NCBI RefSeq assembly: GCF_021922925.1
Contig: NZ_CP040786.1
Coordinates: 248,001-312,000, forward strand
Direction of reading: 5' to 3'
From: Clavibacter phaseoli
GTDB lineage: Bacteria > Actinomycetota > Actinomycetes > Actinomycetales > Microbacteriaceae
Length of the DNA stretch: 64,000 bases
Shown piece by piece: positions 29,156-37,024 of the stretch. The notes under the pieces are model-generated. The model worked only from the letters and a program-made list of their open reading frames with translations. It searched no databases and was not told the origin of the DNA. The position numbers and the translations under genes were made by a program. Numbering within the stretch: the first letter of the stretch is position 1; each line of letters begins with the position of its first letter.

Positions 29156-29434
29156 ATGACTACCGCGCTGGCCACCATCGAGTACGACGGCGATGCCCAG
29201 ACGTGGGGGATGCACGTCCCCGGGCGCACGCTCGCGCTGCCCGACGGCTTCCGCGGCATCAGCGAGGCGGAAGAGCGCAGCCTGCTGCGCGCGGTCCTGC
29301 GCTCGTGGGGTCTGCGTCCTGCCGTGGCGATGACCGCGTGGACGCAGTCCGGCGGGCGGACCTGGGTCCTCCGCGTCCAGGACTACGACGCCGCTCCGCG
29401 TGCCGATGGGCTGGCCGTGCTCGGCATGCCGTGA
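29156..29434 (+). CDS. Small hypothetical protein
   Basis: 92 residues, not recognised. It reads as a compact alpha/beta protein: [18 protein letters not shown], a helix [18 protein letters not shown], then two strands [11 protein letters not shown] and [12 protein letters not shown]. There is no cysteine, signal or membrane segment. A well-spaced -10 hexamer directly before the ATG supports that it is a real gene. It is divergent from the GH13 gene and followed after 117 bases by a lipid-binding-like protein gene. Confidence 0.6.
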   Translation: MTTALATIEYDGDAQTWGMHVPGRTLALPDGFRGISEAEERSLLRAVLRSWGLRPAVAMTAWTQSGGRTWVLRVQDYDAAPRADGLAVLGMP

Positions 29435-29551
29435 GCGCGACGCGCTGTGCTCGCGGGTCCGCCGTGGTCCGCCGCCGGTGAGGAGGGCGCGCCGCGTGCC
29501 GCGGGGGCGCCGGCCGGCCGCCGCCCGCACCCGCCGTGCCAGCATGGATCC

Positions 29552-30055
29552 GTGCCCGTCGTCGAGTCCCGCCGCATCGTCCCCGTGGAGCCCGCCGTGG
29601 CGTTCGCGATCTCGCAGACGCAGGGGGCGATCCGCAAGCGGTGGGATCCCTTCATCGCGCACCAGCACCTCATGGGCGGCGCGACCGAGCCGGCGAAGGG
29701 CGTCCGGACGTTCACGGTCTCGCGCCTCGGCCTCAGCATGGTGAGCGAGTACGTCTCGCACCAGCCGCCGTCGAACGTGGGCATGAAGATGACGCAGGGG
29801 TCGTGGTTCTTCGCGCGCATGGGCGGCGGGTGGCGGTTCGCGCCCGCGGAGGGCCAGCCGGGCAGCACGCTCGCGACCTGGCGCTACAACTTCGCGTGCC
29901 GGCCCGCCTGGCTCGCGCCCGTCGCCGAGCGCATCGGCGCGTGGATCCTGCAGCGCGACATGGACCGGCGCATCGACGGGTTCGCGCGCGGGTGCGCGGA
30001 TCCGGTGGTGCTCGCGCACGTGGGTGCGGGCGCCCTCGCGTCCGACGGGAGCTGA
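29552..30055 (+). CDS. SRPBCC (START-like) family protein
   Basis: 167 residues. VPVEPAVAFAISQTQGAIRKRWDPF is the opening strand-helix of the Bet v1/START-like fold with its WDPF signature; alternating beta strands follow (RTFTVSRLG, MVSEYVSHQP, TLATWRYNFAC), ending in a long amphipathic helix (PVAERIGAWILQRDMDRRIDGF). Such proteins bind hydrophobic ligands in the cytoplasm; the ligand is unknown. GTG 29552 is preceded, 6 bases upstream, by CAGCAT (29540-29545), a weaker form of the leaderless -10 seen elsewhere. It ends 3 bases before the next gene, which links it to rsmI. Confidence 0.75.
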   Translation: MPVVESRRIVPVEPAVAFAISQTQGAIRKRWDPFIAHQHLMGGATEPAKGVRTFTVSRLGLSMVSEYVSHQPPSNVGMKMTQGSWFFARMGGGWRFAPAEGQPGSTLATWRYNFACRPAWLAPVAERIGAWILQRDMDRRIDGFARGCADPVVLAHVGAGALASDGS

Positions 30056-30058
30056 CGC

Positions 30059-30400
30059 GTGTTCCTGAGGAGCCGGTCGCGCGGGCGCGAGACCTTCGGG
30101 CTGGTGATCCTGGGGGTCGGCCTCTGCGTGGTGTCGGTGCTCGGCCTCACGGGCGTCTTCGGCGAGATCAGCGCAGCCGGGCGCGGTTCGACGATCGTCC
30201 TGTTGGGCGTGCCCATCGGCCTCGTCGTGATCGGCATGGGGATCGCGAACGCCATCCGCGGTTGGAGCGACCCGGGCGACGAGGAGGTCGACGACCCCGA
30301 GCACGTCGGCGACCGGGCGGGCCTCCCCGACGAGGAGGCGACGGAGGTGGACGCCACCGGCCGGGACCGCCCCGCCCCGGATGGGATGATCGACCGGTGA
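30059..30400 (+). CDS. Small two-helix membrane protein
   Basis: 113 residues. A basic N-terminus (FLRSRSRGRE), two transmembrane helices (about 13-33 and 46-64) and an acidic cytoplasmic tail of about 45 residues (PGDEEVDDPEHVGD). Not recognised. It starts 3 bases after the SRPBCC gene, and its TGA overlaps the GTG of rsmI (GTGA), so it is in the rsmI transcript. Confidence 0.65.
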   Translation: MFLRSRSRGRETFGLVILGVGLCVVSVLGLTGVFGEISAAGRGSTIVLLGVPIGLVVIGMGIANAIRGWSDPGDEEVDDPEHVGDRAGLPDEEATEVDATGRDRPAPDGMIDR

Positions 30401-31212
30401 TCATCCTCGGCGCGACCCCCATCGGCAACCTGGGCGACGCGTCGCGGCGGCTCGTGGAGGCGCTCACCTCCGCGACGGTCATCGCCGCCGAGGACACCCG
30501 CACGACCATCCGCCTGCTCGGCGCGCTCGGCGTCGAGAACCGGCCGCGCCTCATCGCGCTGCACGACCACAACGAGCAGGAGCGCTCCGCCGACCTCGTG
30601 GAGCTCGCGCGCGAGACCGACGTGCTCGTCCTCTCGGACGCCGGCATGCCCGCGATCTCCGACCCCGGCTTCCACCTGGTGGAGGCAGCGGCCGCGGCGG
30701 GCGTGCGCGTCACGGTGATCCCCGGACCGAGCGCCGTCCTCAGCGCGCTCGCCGTCTCCGGACTCCCCACCGACCGCTTCACGTTCGAGGGCTTCCTGCC
30801 GCGCAAGGGCGGCGACCGGCGCCGCGTGCTCCGCGAGCTCGTGCGCGAGCGCCGCACCATGGTCTTCTTCGAGTCGCCGAACCGGCTGCAGGCGTCGCTC
30901 GAGGACGTCGTCGCCGAGTGGGGACCCGACCGTCGCCTCGTCGTGTGCCGCGAGCTGACGAAGCTGTACGAGGAGGTGCGCCGCGGATCCGCCGCGGAGC
31001 TCGCCGCCTGGGCCGCCGAGGGCGTGCGCGGCGAGATCGTCGTGGTCGCGGAGGGCGCCGCGGCGCTCGAGGTCGACCTCGCGACCGGCGTGACGCAGGT
31101 GCTCGAGCTGGTCGCCGACGGCGCGCGCCTCAAGGACGCCGCGGGCACCATCGCCGAGGCGACCGGCCTCGGCAAGCGCGACCTGTACCAGGCGGCGCTC
31201 GCCGCCCGCTGA
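30397..31212 (+). CDS. rsmI: 16S rRNA (cytidine1402-2'-O)-methyltransferase
   Basis: 271 residues; methylates the 2'-OH of C1402 in the decoding centre of 16S rRNA using SAM. The tetrapyrrole-methylase fold is evident: LGATPIGNLGDASRRL, AAEDTRTTIRLL, LVLSDAGMPAISDPG, VTVIPGPSAVLSAL, FTFEGFLPRKGGDRR, FFESPNRL and VCRELTKLYEEV, all standard RsmI blocks in order. The start is GTG 30397, overlapping the previous stop. It acts on the assembled 30S subunit. Confidence 0.96.
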   Translation: MIILGATPIGNLGDASRRLVEALTSATVIAAEDTRTTIRLLGALGVENRPRLIALHDHNEQERSADLVELARETDVLVLSDAGMPAISDPGFHLVEAAAAAGVRVTVIPGPSAVLSALAVSGLPTDRFTFEGFLPRKGGDRRRVLRELVRERRTMVFFESPNRLQASLEDVVAEWGPDRRLVVCRELTKLYEEVRRGSAAELAAWAAEGVRGEIVVVAEGAAALEVDLATGVTQVLELVADGARLKDAAGTIAEATGLGKRDLYQAALAAR

Positions 31213-31223
31213 CCGGAGCGCGC

Positions 31224-31784
31224 CTAGCCGACGGGATCGGCCGCGCGGCGCTCGCGGAACGCGACCATGTTCATCCGGTTGCCGCAGCGCACGCTGCAGA
31301 ACCGCTTCGACCCGTTGCGCGAGAGGTCGACGAGCACCCCGTCGCAGTCGTCGGCGGCGCACACGCGGAGGCGGTCGGTGGCGTCGGAGCGCACGACGTC
31401 GACGAGGGCCATGGCGGCCTCCACGAGGATCCGGTCGGCGAGCGGCGCGTCCTCCGGCGTCGCGTGCAGGTGCCAGTCGAGGGCGTCGTGCCGGACGAGC
31501 CGCGGCGCCGCGTGATGGCGGGTGAGCAGCTCGTTCACGGGATCCACCATGGCGTCGCGGTCGAGGTCCCAGATCTCCCGCAGGCGGGCGCGGGCGCGGT
31601 GCACCTCGCGGAGCTCGCGGTCGTCGCGGTCGAAGCGGCCGGAGAAGCCGCTGCGGGTCATCAGGTCGGCGAGCTGCTCCGGGGTCGCCAGCAGGTCGTC
31701 GCCGGAGCGGGTGGCGCGCGGGGCCGTGTTGAGGATGACGGCGTCGAACGCGAGCACGTCCTCCGTGTCAGGGGTGAAAAGCAA
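31224..31784 (-). CDS. CGNR zinc-finger (ABATE-domain) transcriptional regulator
   Basis: 186 residues. The N-terminal part is the helical ABATE stress-sensing domain (LNTAPRATRSGDDLL, TPEQLADLM). The C-terminal CGNR finger is CAADDCDGVLVDLSRNGSKRFCSVRCGNRMN, with paired cysteines and the CGNR tetrad thought to bind DNA. TTG is the apparent start (31782-31784), preceded by GGAG. The gene is divergent from an EamA-type exporter and probably controls it. A second CGNR gene lies at 54556-55101. Confidence 0.88.
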   Translation of the reverse strand: MLFTPDTEDVLAFDAVILNTAPRATRSGDDLLATPEQLADLMTRSGFSGRFDRDDRELREVHRARARLREIWDLDRDAMVDPVNELLTRHHAAPRLVRHDALDWHLHATPEDAPLADRILVEAAMALVDVVRSDATDRLRVCAADDCDGVLVDLSRNGSKRFCSVRCGNRMNMVAFRERRAADPVG

Positions 31785-31785
31785 G

Positions 31786-31815
31786 TTGACTCCTTATCCG
31801 CGACGAGTCTAACGT
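31786..31815 (+). promoter_or_regulatory. Sigma70-type promoter of the EamA exporter gene
   Basis: TTGACT (31786-31791), an 18-base spacer and TAACGT (31810-31815) give a good vegetative promoter with a leader of about 36 bases. The inverted repeat GTCAGG (31814-31819)/CCTGAC (31838-31843) overlaps the -10 and start region and could be an operator for the divergent CGNR regulator. Confidence 0.5.
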
Positions 31816-31857
31816 CAGGACCGTAGGCCGCGTGGCCCCTGACGAGACGAGCGCACC

Positions 31858-32823
31858 ATGGAACGACGCCACCTGACCACCGGACTCGTCCTCGCGGTCG
31901 TGGCCGCCGCCTCCTTCGGGCTGTCGGGCGCGTTCGTGAAGCCGCTGCTCGAGGCCGGGTGGAGCCCGGTCGCCGCCGTCGCGCTGCGGGCGCTCATCGG
32001 CGGGCTGCTGCTCGCGCCCATCGCGCTCGTGCAGCTGCGCGGCGACCTGCGGCCGGTGCTGCGGGCGTGGCGCCGGGTGCTCGGCATGGCGCTCGTGGGC
32101 GTCGCGGGCGCGCAGGTCATGTACTTCGCCGCCATCGAGCGGATCCCCGTCGGCACGGCCATCCTCATCGAGTTCATGGCGCCGCTGCTGCTCGTGGCGG
32201 TGGCGTGGGCGATGACCCGGCGGCGGCCCGCGGTGCCCGTGCTCCTCGGATCCGTCGCGGCGGCGGGCGGGCTCGCGCTCGTGGTGTCGCCGTCGGGCGG
32301 CGGGGCGCTGGATCCCGTCGGCCTCCTCTTCGCGATCGGCGCGATGGTCGGCTGCGCGGGCTACTTCGCCATCGCGGCCCGCGGAGCGGACGGGCTGCCG
32401 CCGGTGGCGCTCGCGGCCGCGGGGCTGCTGGTCGCGGCCGTGCTGCTCGCGCTCGTGGGGCTGACGGGGATCCTGCCCTTCACGGGATCCGTCGCCGACG
32501 TCGTGATGCTGGGCAGCGTCGTGCCGTGGTGGGTGCCGATGCTCGTGGTCGGGGTCGTCGCGACGGCGCTCGCGTACGGCGCGGGGATCACGGCGGGCGC
32601 GATGCTCGGATCCCGCCTCGCGTCGTTCACGGGGCTGCTCGAGGTCGCGGCGGCCGGCGCCTGGGCGTGGCTGCTGCTCGGCGAGGAGCTGACGGCGCTG
32701 CAGCTCGTAGGCGGCGCGCTCATCGTGGCGGGCATCGTCGCGGTGCGGTTCGACGCGCGGGCGGAGGCGCTGCCGGTGGGCGAGGACGCGGGAGCGGCGG
32801 CGACGGCCTCGCCCGCCGGCTGA
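31858..32823 (+). CDS. EamA/DMT-superfamily exporter (first copy)
   Basis: 321 residues with ten hydrophobic segments arranged as two EamA repeats (about 8-140 and 150-300). Typical motifs are FGLSGAFVKPLLEAGW, AVALRALIGGLLL, AQVMYFAAIERIPVGTA at the end of the first repeat and ALAYGAGITAGAMLGSR plus LLGEELTALQ in the second. It would export a small metabolite or drug by proton exchange; the substrate is unknown. It is transcribed divergently from a CGNR regulator and converges with the FUSC gene 4 bases after its stop. Confidence 0.88.
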   Translation: MERRHLTTGLVLAVVAAASFGLSGAFVKPLLEAGWSPVAAVALRALIGGLLLAPIALVQLRGDLRPVLRAWRRVLGMALVGVAGAQVMYFAAIERIPVGTAILIEFMAPLLLVAVAWAMTRRRPAVPVLLGSVAAAGGLALVVSPSGGGALDPVGLLFAIGAMVGCAGYFAIAARGADGLPPVALAAAGLLVAAVLLALVGLTGILPFTGSVADVVMLGSVVPWWVPMLVVGVVATALAYGAGITAGAMLGSRLASFTGLLEVAAAGAWAWLLLGEELTALQLVGGALIVAGIVAVRFDARAEALPVGEDAGAAATASPAG

Positions 32824-32827
32824 TCCG

Positions 32828-33931
32828 CTACGGCGCCGGCGACTCCGCCGCGTCGACCGGCTCGAGGTGCCGCAGCACGCGCTTGAGGTGCATCGCGGTG
32901 AGCACGCCCGGCCCCATCGCCTGGCCGAGCTCCTGGGCCCGCCGGTCGACCGCCTCCACGAGCAGGCGCACCTGCCTGGCCGCCTCGCCCATCGCGCGGT
33001 GGCGCTCGGGGGAGTCCGGGTCGTCGAGGTCGAGCACGCCCGCGACCGCGTGGCACGCGTCGTGGATCGGCCCAGCGATCTCGCGGTCGAGGCCCATCGC
33101 GCCCCGCTCCCGCCAGGTGGTGTCCGCGAGCGCCGCGGACACGTCGCGGACGTGGAACACGATCTGGTCCATCGCCTCCAGCCGCGCGTGGTCGATGCGC
33201 ACGTCGCGCTTGTTCACCAGCGCGCGCGGGTTGCCCTTGCGGCTCTCGTCGGCCTCGGCGAGCTCGGCCCGCACGGCGCGCGCGGTGCCCGCGAGGTCCT
33301 CGCTCGCGCGGATCCAGTCGTCGTGCGCGGGCGGGGAGTCAGCCTCGACCGCGTCGCCCACGTCGCGCAGCCGGTCGGCCACCTCGCGCTGGAACGCGCT
33401 GATGCGCGCGCCCGCGGCCCCGCTCGACAGCTGCGGCGCGACGAGCACGTTGATGAGGAGTCCCGTCACCACGCCGACCGCCATCTGCACGAGGTAGCCG
33501 AGCGAGTACTGGTCGGCGTCCTGCCCGCCGACGATGAGCACGAACAGCGCCGCCATCGGCACGTACTCGCGGCCCGCGCCGAACCAGCCGGAGCCGGAGA
33601 GGATCACGCCGATGCCGACGATCACGGGGATCGACCACCACGAGGGGCCGGTGGTGAGGATCACGGCGGTCGCGAGGACGATGCCCGCCGCGAGGCCGAG
33701 GAGCGTCTGGACGCCGGTGCGCGCGGATCCCATGAGCGTCGGGTACATGCTCACGAGCGCGCCGAGCGGCGCGTAGTAGGGGTACTCGTTCGCGACGCCG
33801 GGCACGTACGGCGCGACGGCCCAGGCGATGCCGACCGCGAGCGCGGTCTTGGCGGCGAGCAGCAGCCGGTCGGGGGAGACGGCGGCGTGCCAGGCGCGCG
33901 CGACCTCGTGCCGTGCTGTCCCCATGCGCAT
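32828..33931 (-). CDS. FUSC family (aromatic acid exporter-like) membrane protein
   Basis: 367 residues. Residues 22-180 contain six closely spaced hydrophobic helices with KTALAVGIAWAVAPYVPG, PYYAPLGALVSMYPTL, GVQTLLGLAAGIVLA and GREYVPMAALFVL, as in the FUSC/AaeB permease domain. The C-terminal half is a charged helical cytoplasmic domain (SAFQREVADRLRDVGDAVEA). Homologues export aromatic acids or are involved in cell-surface processes; the role here is unknown. The first of two in-frame ATGs is taken because a TAGCCT hexamer lies 6 bases before it. Confidence 0.82.
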   Translation of the reverse strand: MRMGTARHEVARAWHAAVSPDRLLLAAKTALAVGIAWAVAPYVPGVANEYPYYAPLGALVSMYPTLMGSARTGVQTLLGLAAGIVLATAVILTTGPSWWSIPVIVGIGVILSGSGWFGAGREYVPMAALFVLIVGGQDADQYSLGYLVQMAVGVVTGLLINVLVAPQLSSGAAGARISAFQREVADRLRDVGDAVEADSPPAHDDWIRASEDLAGTARAVRAELAEADESRKGNPRALVNKRDVRIDHARLEAMDQIVFHVRDVSAALADTTWRERGAMGLDREIAGPIHDACHAVAGVLDLDDPDSPERHRAMGEAARQVRLLVEAVDRRAQELGQAMGPGVLTAMHLKRVLRHLEPVDAAESPAP

Positions 33932-33937
33932 GTGCCG

Positions 33938-33943
33938 AGGCTA
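33938..33943 (-). promoter_or_regulatory. -10 hexamer of a leaderless promoter (FUSC gene)
   Basis: Minus-strand TAGCCT, 6 bases before ATG 33931, directly abuts the terminator hairpin of the upstream sortase operon. Confidence 0.5.
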
Positions 33944-33994
33944 TCGAGGCGGGGAGCGCCGGGCCGCATCGGCCGCCGCGCTCCCCGCCTCGAT
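33943..33994 (-). terminator. Strong terminator after the sortase gene
   Basis: ATCGAGGCGGGGAGCGC (33943-33959) pairs perfectly over 17 bp with 33978-33994, and the loop holds a further GGCCG-CAT-CGGCC stem. The distal arm touches the sortase stop codon. It separates the phosphatase/sortase operon from the FUSC gene. Confidence 0.85.
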
Positions 33995-34656
33995 CAGGCG
34001 CGGGTCGCCTCGATCACCATGTCGTCGCGCGACGGGCTGCCGTCCGGGCGCTGCAGGCACGTGATCACGACGAGCCGGCCCGGGGTGTCGGCCCAGACCT
34101 CGGCGTCGTCGGGCAGCTGGCCCTTGGGCACCGCGCGGCTGGATCCGACGGCGTAGTCGACGCCCGCCACCTCGATCACCGCGCCGGGGGCGACGCTCGC
34201 GCTGCCCGCCCGGTCGTCGATGAGCAGGTCGCCGGGGCCCGTGCCGCCGCCGCGCACCGAGTGCATCACGACGAACACCGTGCCCGTCGCGGCGTCCTCG
34301 GGCGCGACGCCGAGGTCGCGCACGCGGTACGCGGAGGAGAAGCCCGGGGGATCCACGACGCCGCCGACCACGTCGACCGCGCCGAGCGGCACGTCGAGAC
34401 CGACCGAGGGGGCGCGGAACCGGCCGAGGCCCGAGTCGACCGCCGTGATGGCGCCGTCGGCGCCCGCGGCGGGCGCGGGGACGTCAGCCTGCACCGGGGC
34501 GCCCGCGAGGTCGCGGGGGAGGTCGGCCGGGACCGGCCACCCGCCCACCGCGGCGAGCCCGCCCGCGACCACGGCCGCGGACGCGACGACGACGCCGGCG
34601 GCGGCGAGGAGCCGCCGCCGGGTCGCCCGACCAGCCGTCGTCGCAGTCGTCGTCAC
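33994..34656 (-). CDS. Class F sortase
   Basis: 220 residues with an N-terminal signal anchor (RRRLLAAAGVVVASAAVVAGGLAAV) and an extracytoplasmic sortase domain (about 95-218). Catalytic residues are visible: His in VFVVMHSVRGG, Cys in VVITCLQRPDG (the TxTC-like motif) and Arg in SPSRDDM. RFRAPSVGLDVPLGAVDV is the class F opening. Sortases cleave a sorting motif and attach the protein to cell-wall material; the class F motif preference is poorly defined. GTG 34656 overlaps the stop of the tyrosine phosphatase gene (GTGA), making that protein its likely substrate. Confidence 0.88.
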   Translation of the reverse strand: MTTTATTAGRATRRRLLAAAGVVVASAAVVAGGLAAVGGWPVPADLPRDLAGAPVQADVPAPAAGADGAITAVDSGLGRFRAPSVGLDVPLGAVDVVGGVVDPPGFSSAYRVRDLGVAPEDAATGTVFVVMHSVRGGGTGPGDLLIDDRAGSASVAPGAVIEVAGVDYAVGSSRAVPKGQLPDDAEVWADTPGRLVVITCLQRPDGSPSRDDMVIEATRA

Positions 34657-36176
34657 GGCCTGCGCGGCGCGACGCGACGGCGCGCGATCGTGCGGCCCGC
34701 GATCGCGGCGAGGCCCGCGAGGCCGAGCGCGGCGAGCGCGAGGCCCGGCCACGGGTCGGCGGCGACGGCCGCGCCGCCGGTCGCGACCATGGGGCCCGCG
34801 TGACGCGCGCCGGTCGCGGTCGCCGTGACGGCGGAGACGGCCGCGGCGCTCACGGTGATGGTCGCGGGATCCGAGACCGCCCGGCCCTGCGCGTCCACGA
34901 GGGTCAGCGTGTGCGTGCCGGGGTCGGTGCCCGCGGGGATCGTGACGGTGCCCGACGCGGCGCCGTCCGATGCCGCGGTGACGGAACCGACGTCGGTCGG
35001 CGTCGAGCGCAGGATCACCCGGTACGTCGCGCCCGGCGTGAGGCCGGCGGCGCGGAACGCGACGGTGCCGCCCGCGGTGGGAGCGGATCCGCCCGGCAGC
35101 GCGATCTCCGCGAGCCCGGCCGTGACGCGGTACGTGCGCGTCGTGCGCCCGTCCGCCGCGGTCACGGTGACGGTCACGGTGCGGCCGTCGACCGCGACGG
35201 ACGACGAGGCTGATCCGTCCGCGGTGGTCACCCGCACGTCGGCGGGAGTGACGGCGGGGAGGCCGACGGGCACGACGGCCCCGGCGGATCCGGCCGCGTC
35301 GCCGAGCGGCACGGCCACGCCGCCCACGGTGATGGAGGCCGCCGCCGCGTCGTCCGAGACGAGGAACTCGGCGCGGAGGGCCCGGATCTCCTGGTCGTCG
35401 ACGCCGAGCGTGGTGCGGATGTAGGAGTCCATCCCCGCGTAGCGCGACGCGATGCCCGCCTCGAACGTGCCCTGGAGGAGCGCGGGCGTGGCCCACGTGA
35501 CGCCGAGCTGCGTGTTCGAGAGCAGGTAGTCGTGGAGGATGTCGGAGCTGCCGACGCCGAGGATCCGGTCGAGCAGGTCGATGACGGTGCCCGTGCGGTC
35601 CATGCCGTGCGAGCAGTGGATGAGGATCGTGCCGTCCCCGGTGTGCGCGGCCAGCGTCCGCAGGATGCTGCGGTACGCGTTGATCATGACGCCGGGCGTA
35701 CCCGCGTCGACGTGGCCCTTGTCGATGAGGTCGCGGTACATGACCGTGTCGTCCGGGTAGTCGCCGGCGTCGCCGAACATCGAGATGGCGACGGTCTTCG
35801 CGCCGGGGATCGGCACGTCGGGCTTGGCCTGGATCTGGCCGGGGGTGCGCAGGTCGATCACGAGGTCGACGTGGTGCACGCTCGCGAGCGTCGCGGCGCC
35901 GGCCGCGGTGATCCTGTCGAGCGACTCCGTGCGGATCAGGCGGCTCGCGGCGACCGTGCGCCCGTCGACGCCGGCGAACGCGCCGAGCTCGCGCCCGTTG
36001 ACGAGGCCCGGCACGTCGGTGATGAGGTGGTCGCTCGCGGTGGGAGCCGGCTGGAGCGCGGGGTCGGCGGCGTGCGCGGGCGCGCCGATGCCGACGGAGA
36101 GCGCCACCGCGGCGGCCGCCACGGTGAGGGCGCCGATGCGCGCGGGGGCGGCACGGCGGGCAGGGGGGATCTTCAC
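34653..36176 (-). CDS. Secreted tyrosine phosphatase with cell-wall-sorting-like C-terminus
   Basis: 507 residues. A signal peptide (1-36, cleavage after AHA) precedes a dual-specificity/LipA-type tyrosine phosphatase domain with VNGRELGAFAGVDGR, VIDLRTPGQ and the P-loop HCSHGMDRTG at 187-196 (Cys nucleophile and Arg intact). After residue 280 come beta-rich Thr/Val/Asp repeats of Ig-like character. The C-terminus has VATGG at 464-468, a helix (about 478-494) and a basic tail RTIARRRVAPRRP, the layout of a sortase substrate with a TG-type motif. GTG 36176 follows GAAGGAC. It is translationally coupled to the class F sortase. The substrate (phosphoprotein or phosphoinositide) is unknown. Confidence 0.85.
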   Translation of the reverse strand: MKIPPARRAAPARIGALTVAAAAVALSVGIGAPAHAADPALQPAPTASDHLITDVPGLVNGRELGAFAGVDGRTVAASRLIRTESLDRITAAGAATLASVHHVDLVIDLRTPGQIQAKPDVPIPGAKTVAISMFGDAGDYPDDTVMYRDLIDKGHVDAGTPGVMINAYRSILRTLAAHTGDGTILIHCSHGMDRTGTVIDLLDRILGVGSSDILHDYLLSNTQLGVTWATPALLQGTFEAGIASRYAGMDSYIRTTLGVDDQEIRALRAEFLVSDDAAAASITVGGVAVPLGDAAGSAGAVVPVGLPAVTPADVRVTTADGSASSSVAVDGRTVTVTVTAADGRTTRTYRVTAGLAEIALPGGSAPTAGGTVAFRAAGLTPGATYRVILRSTPTDVGSVTAASDGAASGTVTIPAGTDPGTHTLTLVDAQGRAVSDPATITVSAAAVSAVTATATGARHAGPMVATGGAAVAADPWPGLALAALGLAGLAAIAGRTIARRRVAPRRP

Positions 36177-36503
36177 GTTCGTCCTTCTGTGGGAGGAGCG
36201 CGCGTGGGCGCGCGGGGATCGCCGTGCGGGCGCGCGGGGGACGCGCCGGGCTCGGCGACAGGAGCATGGGGCACGGCGCGAGGCCGTGCATGAACGCGAT
36301 GTTCTGCTTCCGTGAACTCCTGCCGCCCCGTGCGCTCCCGACGCGACCGGCGCATCGCTTCCGCTGCACGACGCGGATCGGGTGACGTCGCCCGTCTCCC
36401 GTCGGCCGTCTCCCGCACCACCGGCCGCGCGTCGGCGGGTGTCCGGCGAACGATGCCTCTCAGACCGGCGCCGCCGCGACCGGGAGCTCTCCGGGGCGGT
36501 CGC
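36177..36503. other. Gene-free interval between the phosphatase and a GNAT gene
   Basis: 327 bases without a convincing gene on either strand. It must hold the promoter of the minus-strand phosphatase gene, but no clear -35/-10 pair is visible. A weak stem (GACCG/CGGTC) near the end of the GNAT gene could be its terminator. Nothing else is seen. Confidence 0.4.
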
Positions 36504-36974
36504 TCAGAGGGCGCGCGCGAAGCACCGGGACTCGGCGCACCCGACGTAGGGGCCGTACAGGGGGATGCTCGCGTAGCCCTCGCGCTCGTAGAAGCGGATG
36601 GCGTCGGGCTGCAGGATGCCCGTCTCGAGGACCACGCGCTGCGCGCCCCGATCGCGGGCGGCGGCCTCGAGGGCGCGGAGGACGGCGGCCGCCACCCCGG
36701 ATCCCCGCGCCGACGGATCGACGTACATGCGCTTGACCTCGACGCTCCCGGGCCCGGCGACCTCGTCGGCCAGGGGGCGGAGTCCCCCGCAGGCGACGGG
36801 CCGACCGTCGCTCGTCCGCGCGACGAGGAACACGGGCACGTCGTCCGCCGACGGGGGAGTGCCCGGCTCGTGGTCGTCGCTCCCGTAGCGCGCGTCCAGC
36901 TCGACGCGCTGCGCTCGCCGGAGCCGGTCGGCGTCGGGGTGGTCGAAGGGCGTGGGGGCGATCGTCCAGGTCAT
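36504..36974 (-). CDS. GNAT family N-acetyltransferase
   Basis: 156 residues. VEVKRMYVDPSARGSGVAAAVL contains the acetyl-CoA pyrophosphate loop, followed by the alpha3 helix, VLETGILQPDAIRFYEREGY and the tail GYASIPLYGPYVG. This pattern (acid-rich start, QPDAIRFYE) is shared with other short GNATs in the window (349-882, first half of 39669-40577). It is divergent from a TetR regulator with two palindromes between, so it is probably the regulated gene. Confidence 0.87.
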   Translation of the reverse strand: MTWTIAPTPFDHPDADRLRRAQRVELDARYGSDDHEPGTPPSADDVPVFLVARTSDGRPVACGGLRPLADEVAGPGSVEVKRMYVDPSARGSGVAAAVLRALEAAARDRGAQRVVLETGILQPDAIRFYEREGYASIPLYGPYVGCAESRCFARAL

Positions 36975-36986
36975 GGGGATCCTCTC

Positions 36987-37015
36987 GTGACGATCGTTAC
37001 GGTAACACCTGTTAC
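36987..37015. promoter_or_regulatory. Two palindromic operators between the GNAT and TetR genes
   Basis: GTGACGATCGTTAC (36987-37000) is an imperfect palindrome and GTAACACCTGTTAC (37002-37015) has perfect 6-base arms. Both share the half-site GTAAC/GTGAC. The second ends 9 bases before the TetR start codon. Typical of TetR autoregulation. Confidence 0.65.
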
Positions 37016-37024
37016 GGTGACTGC

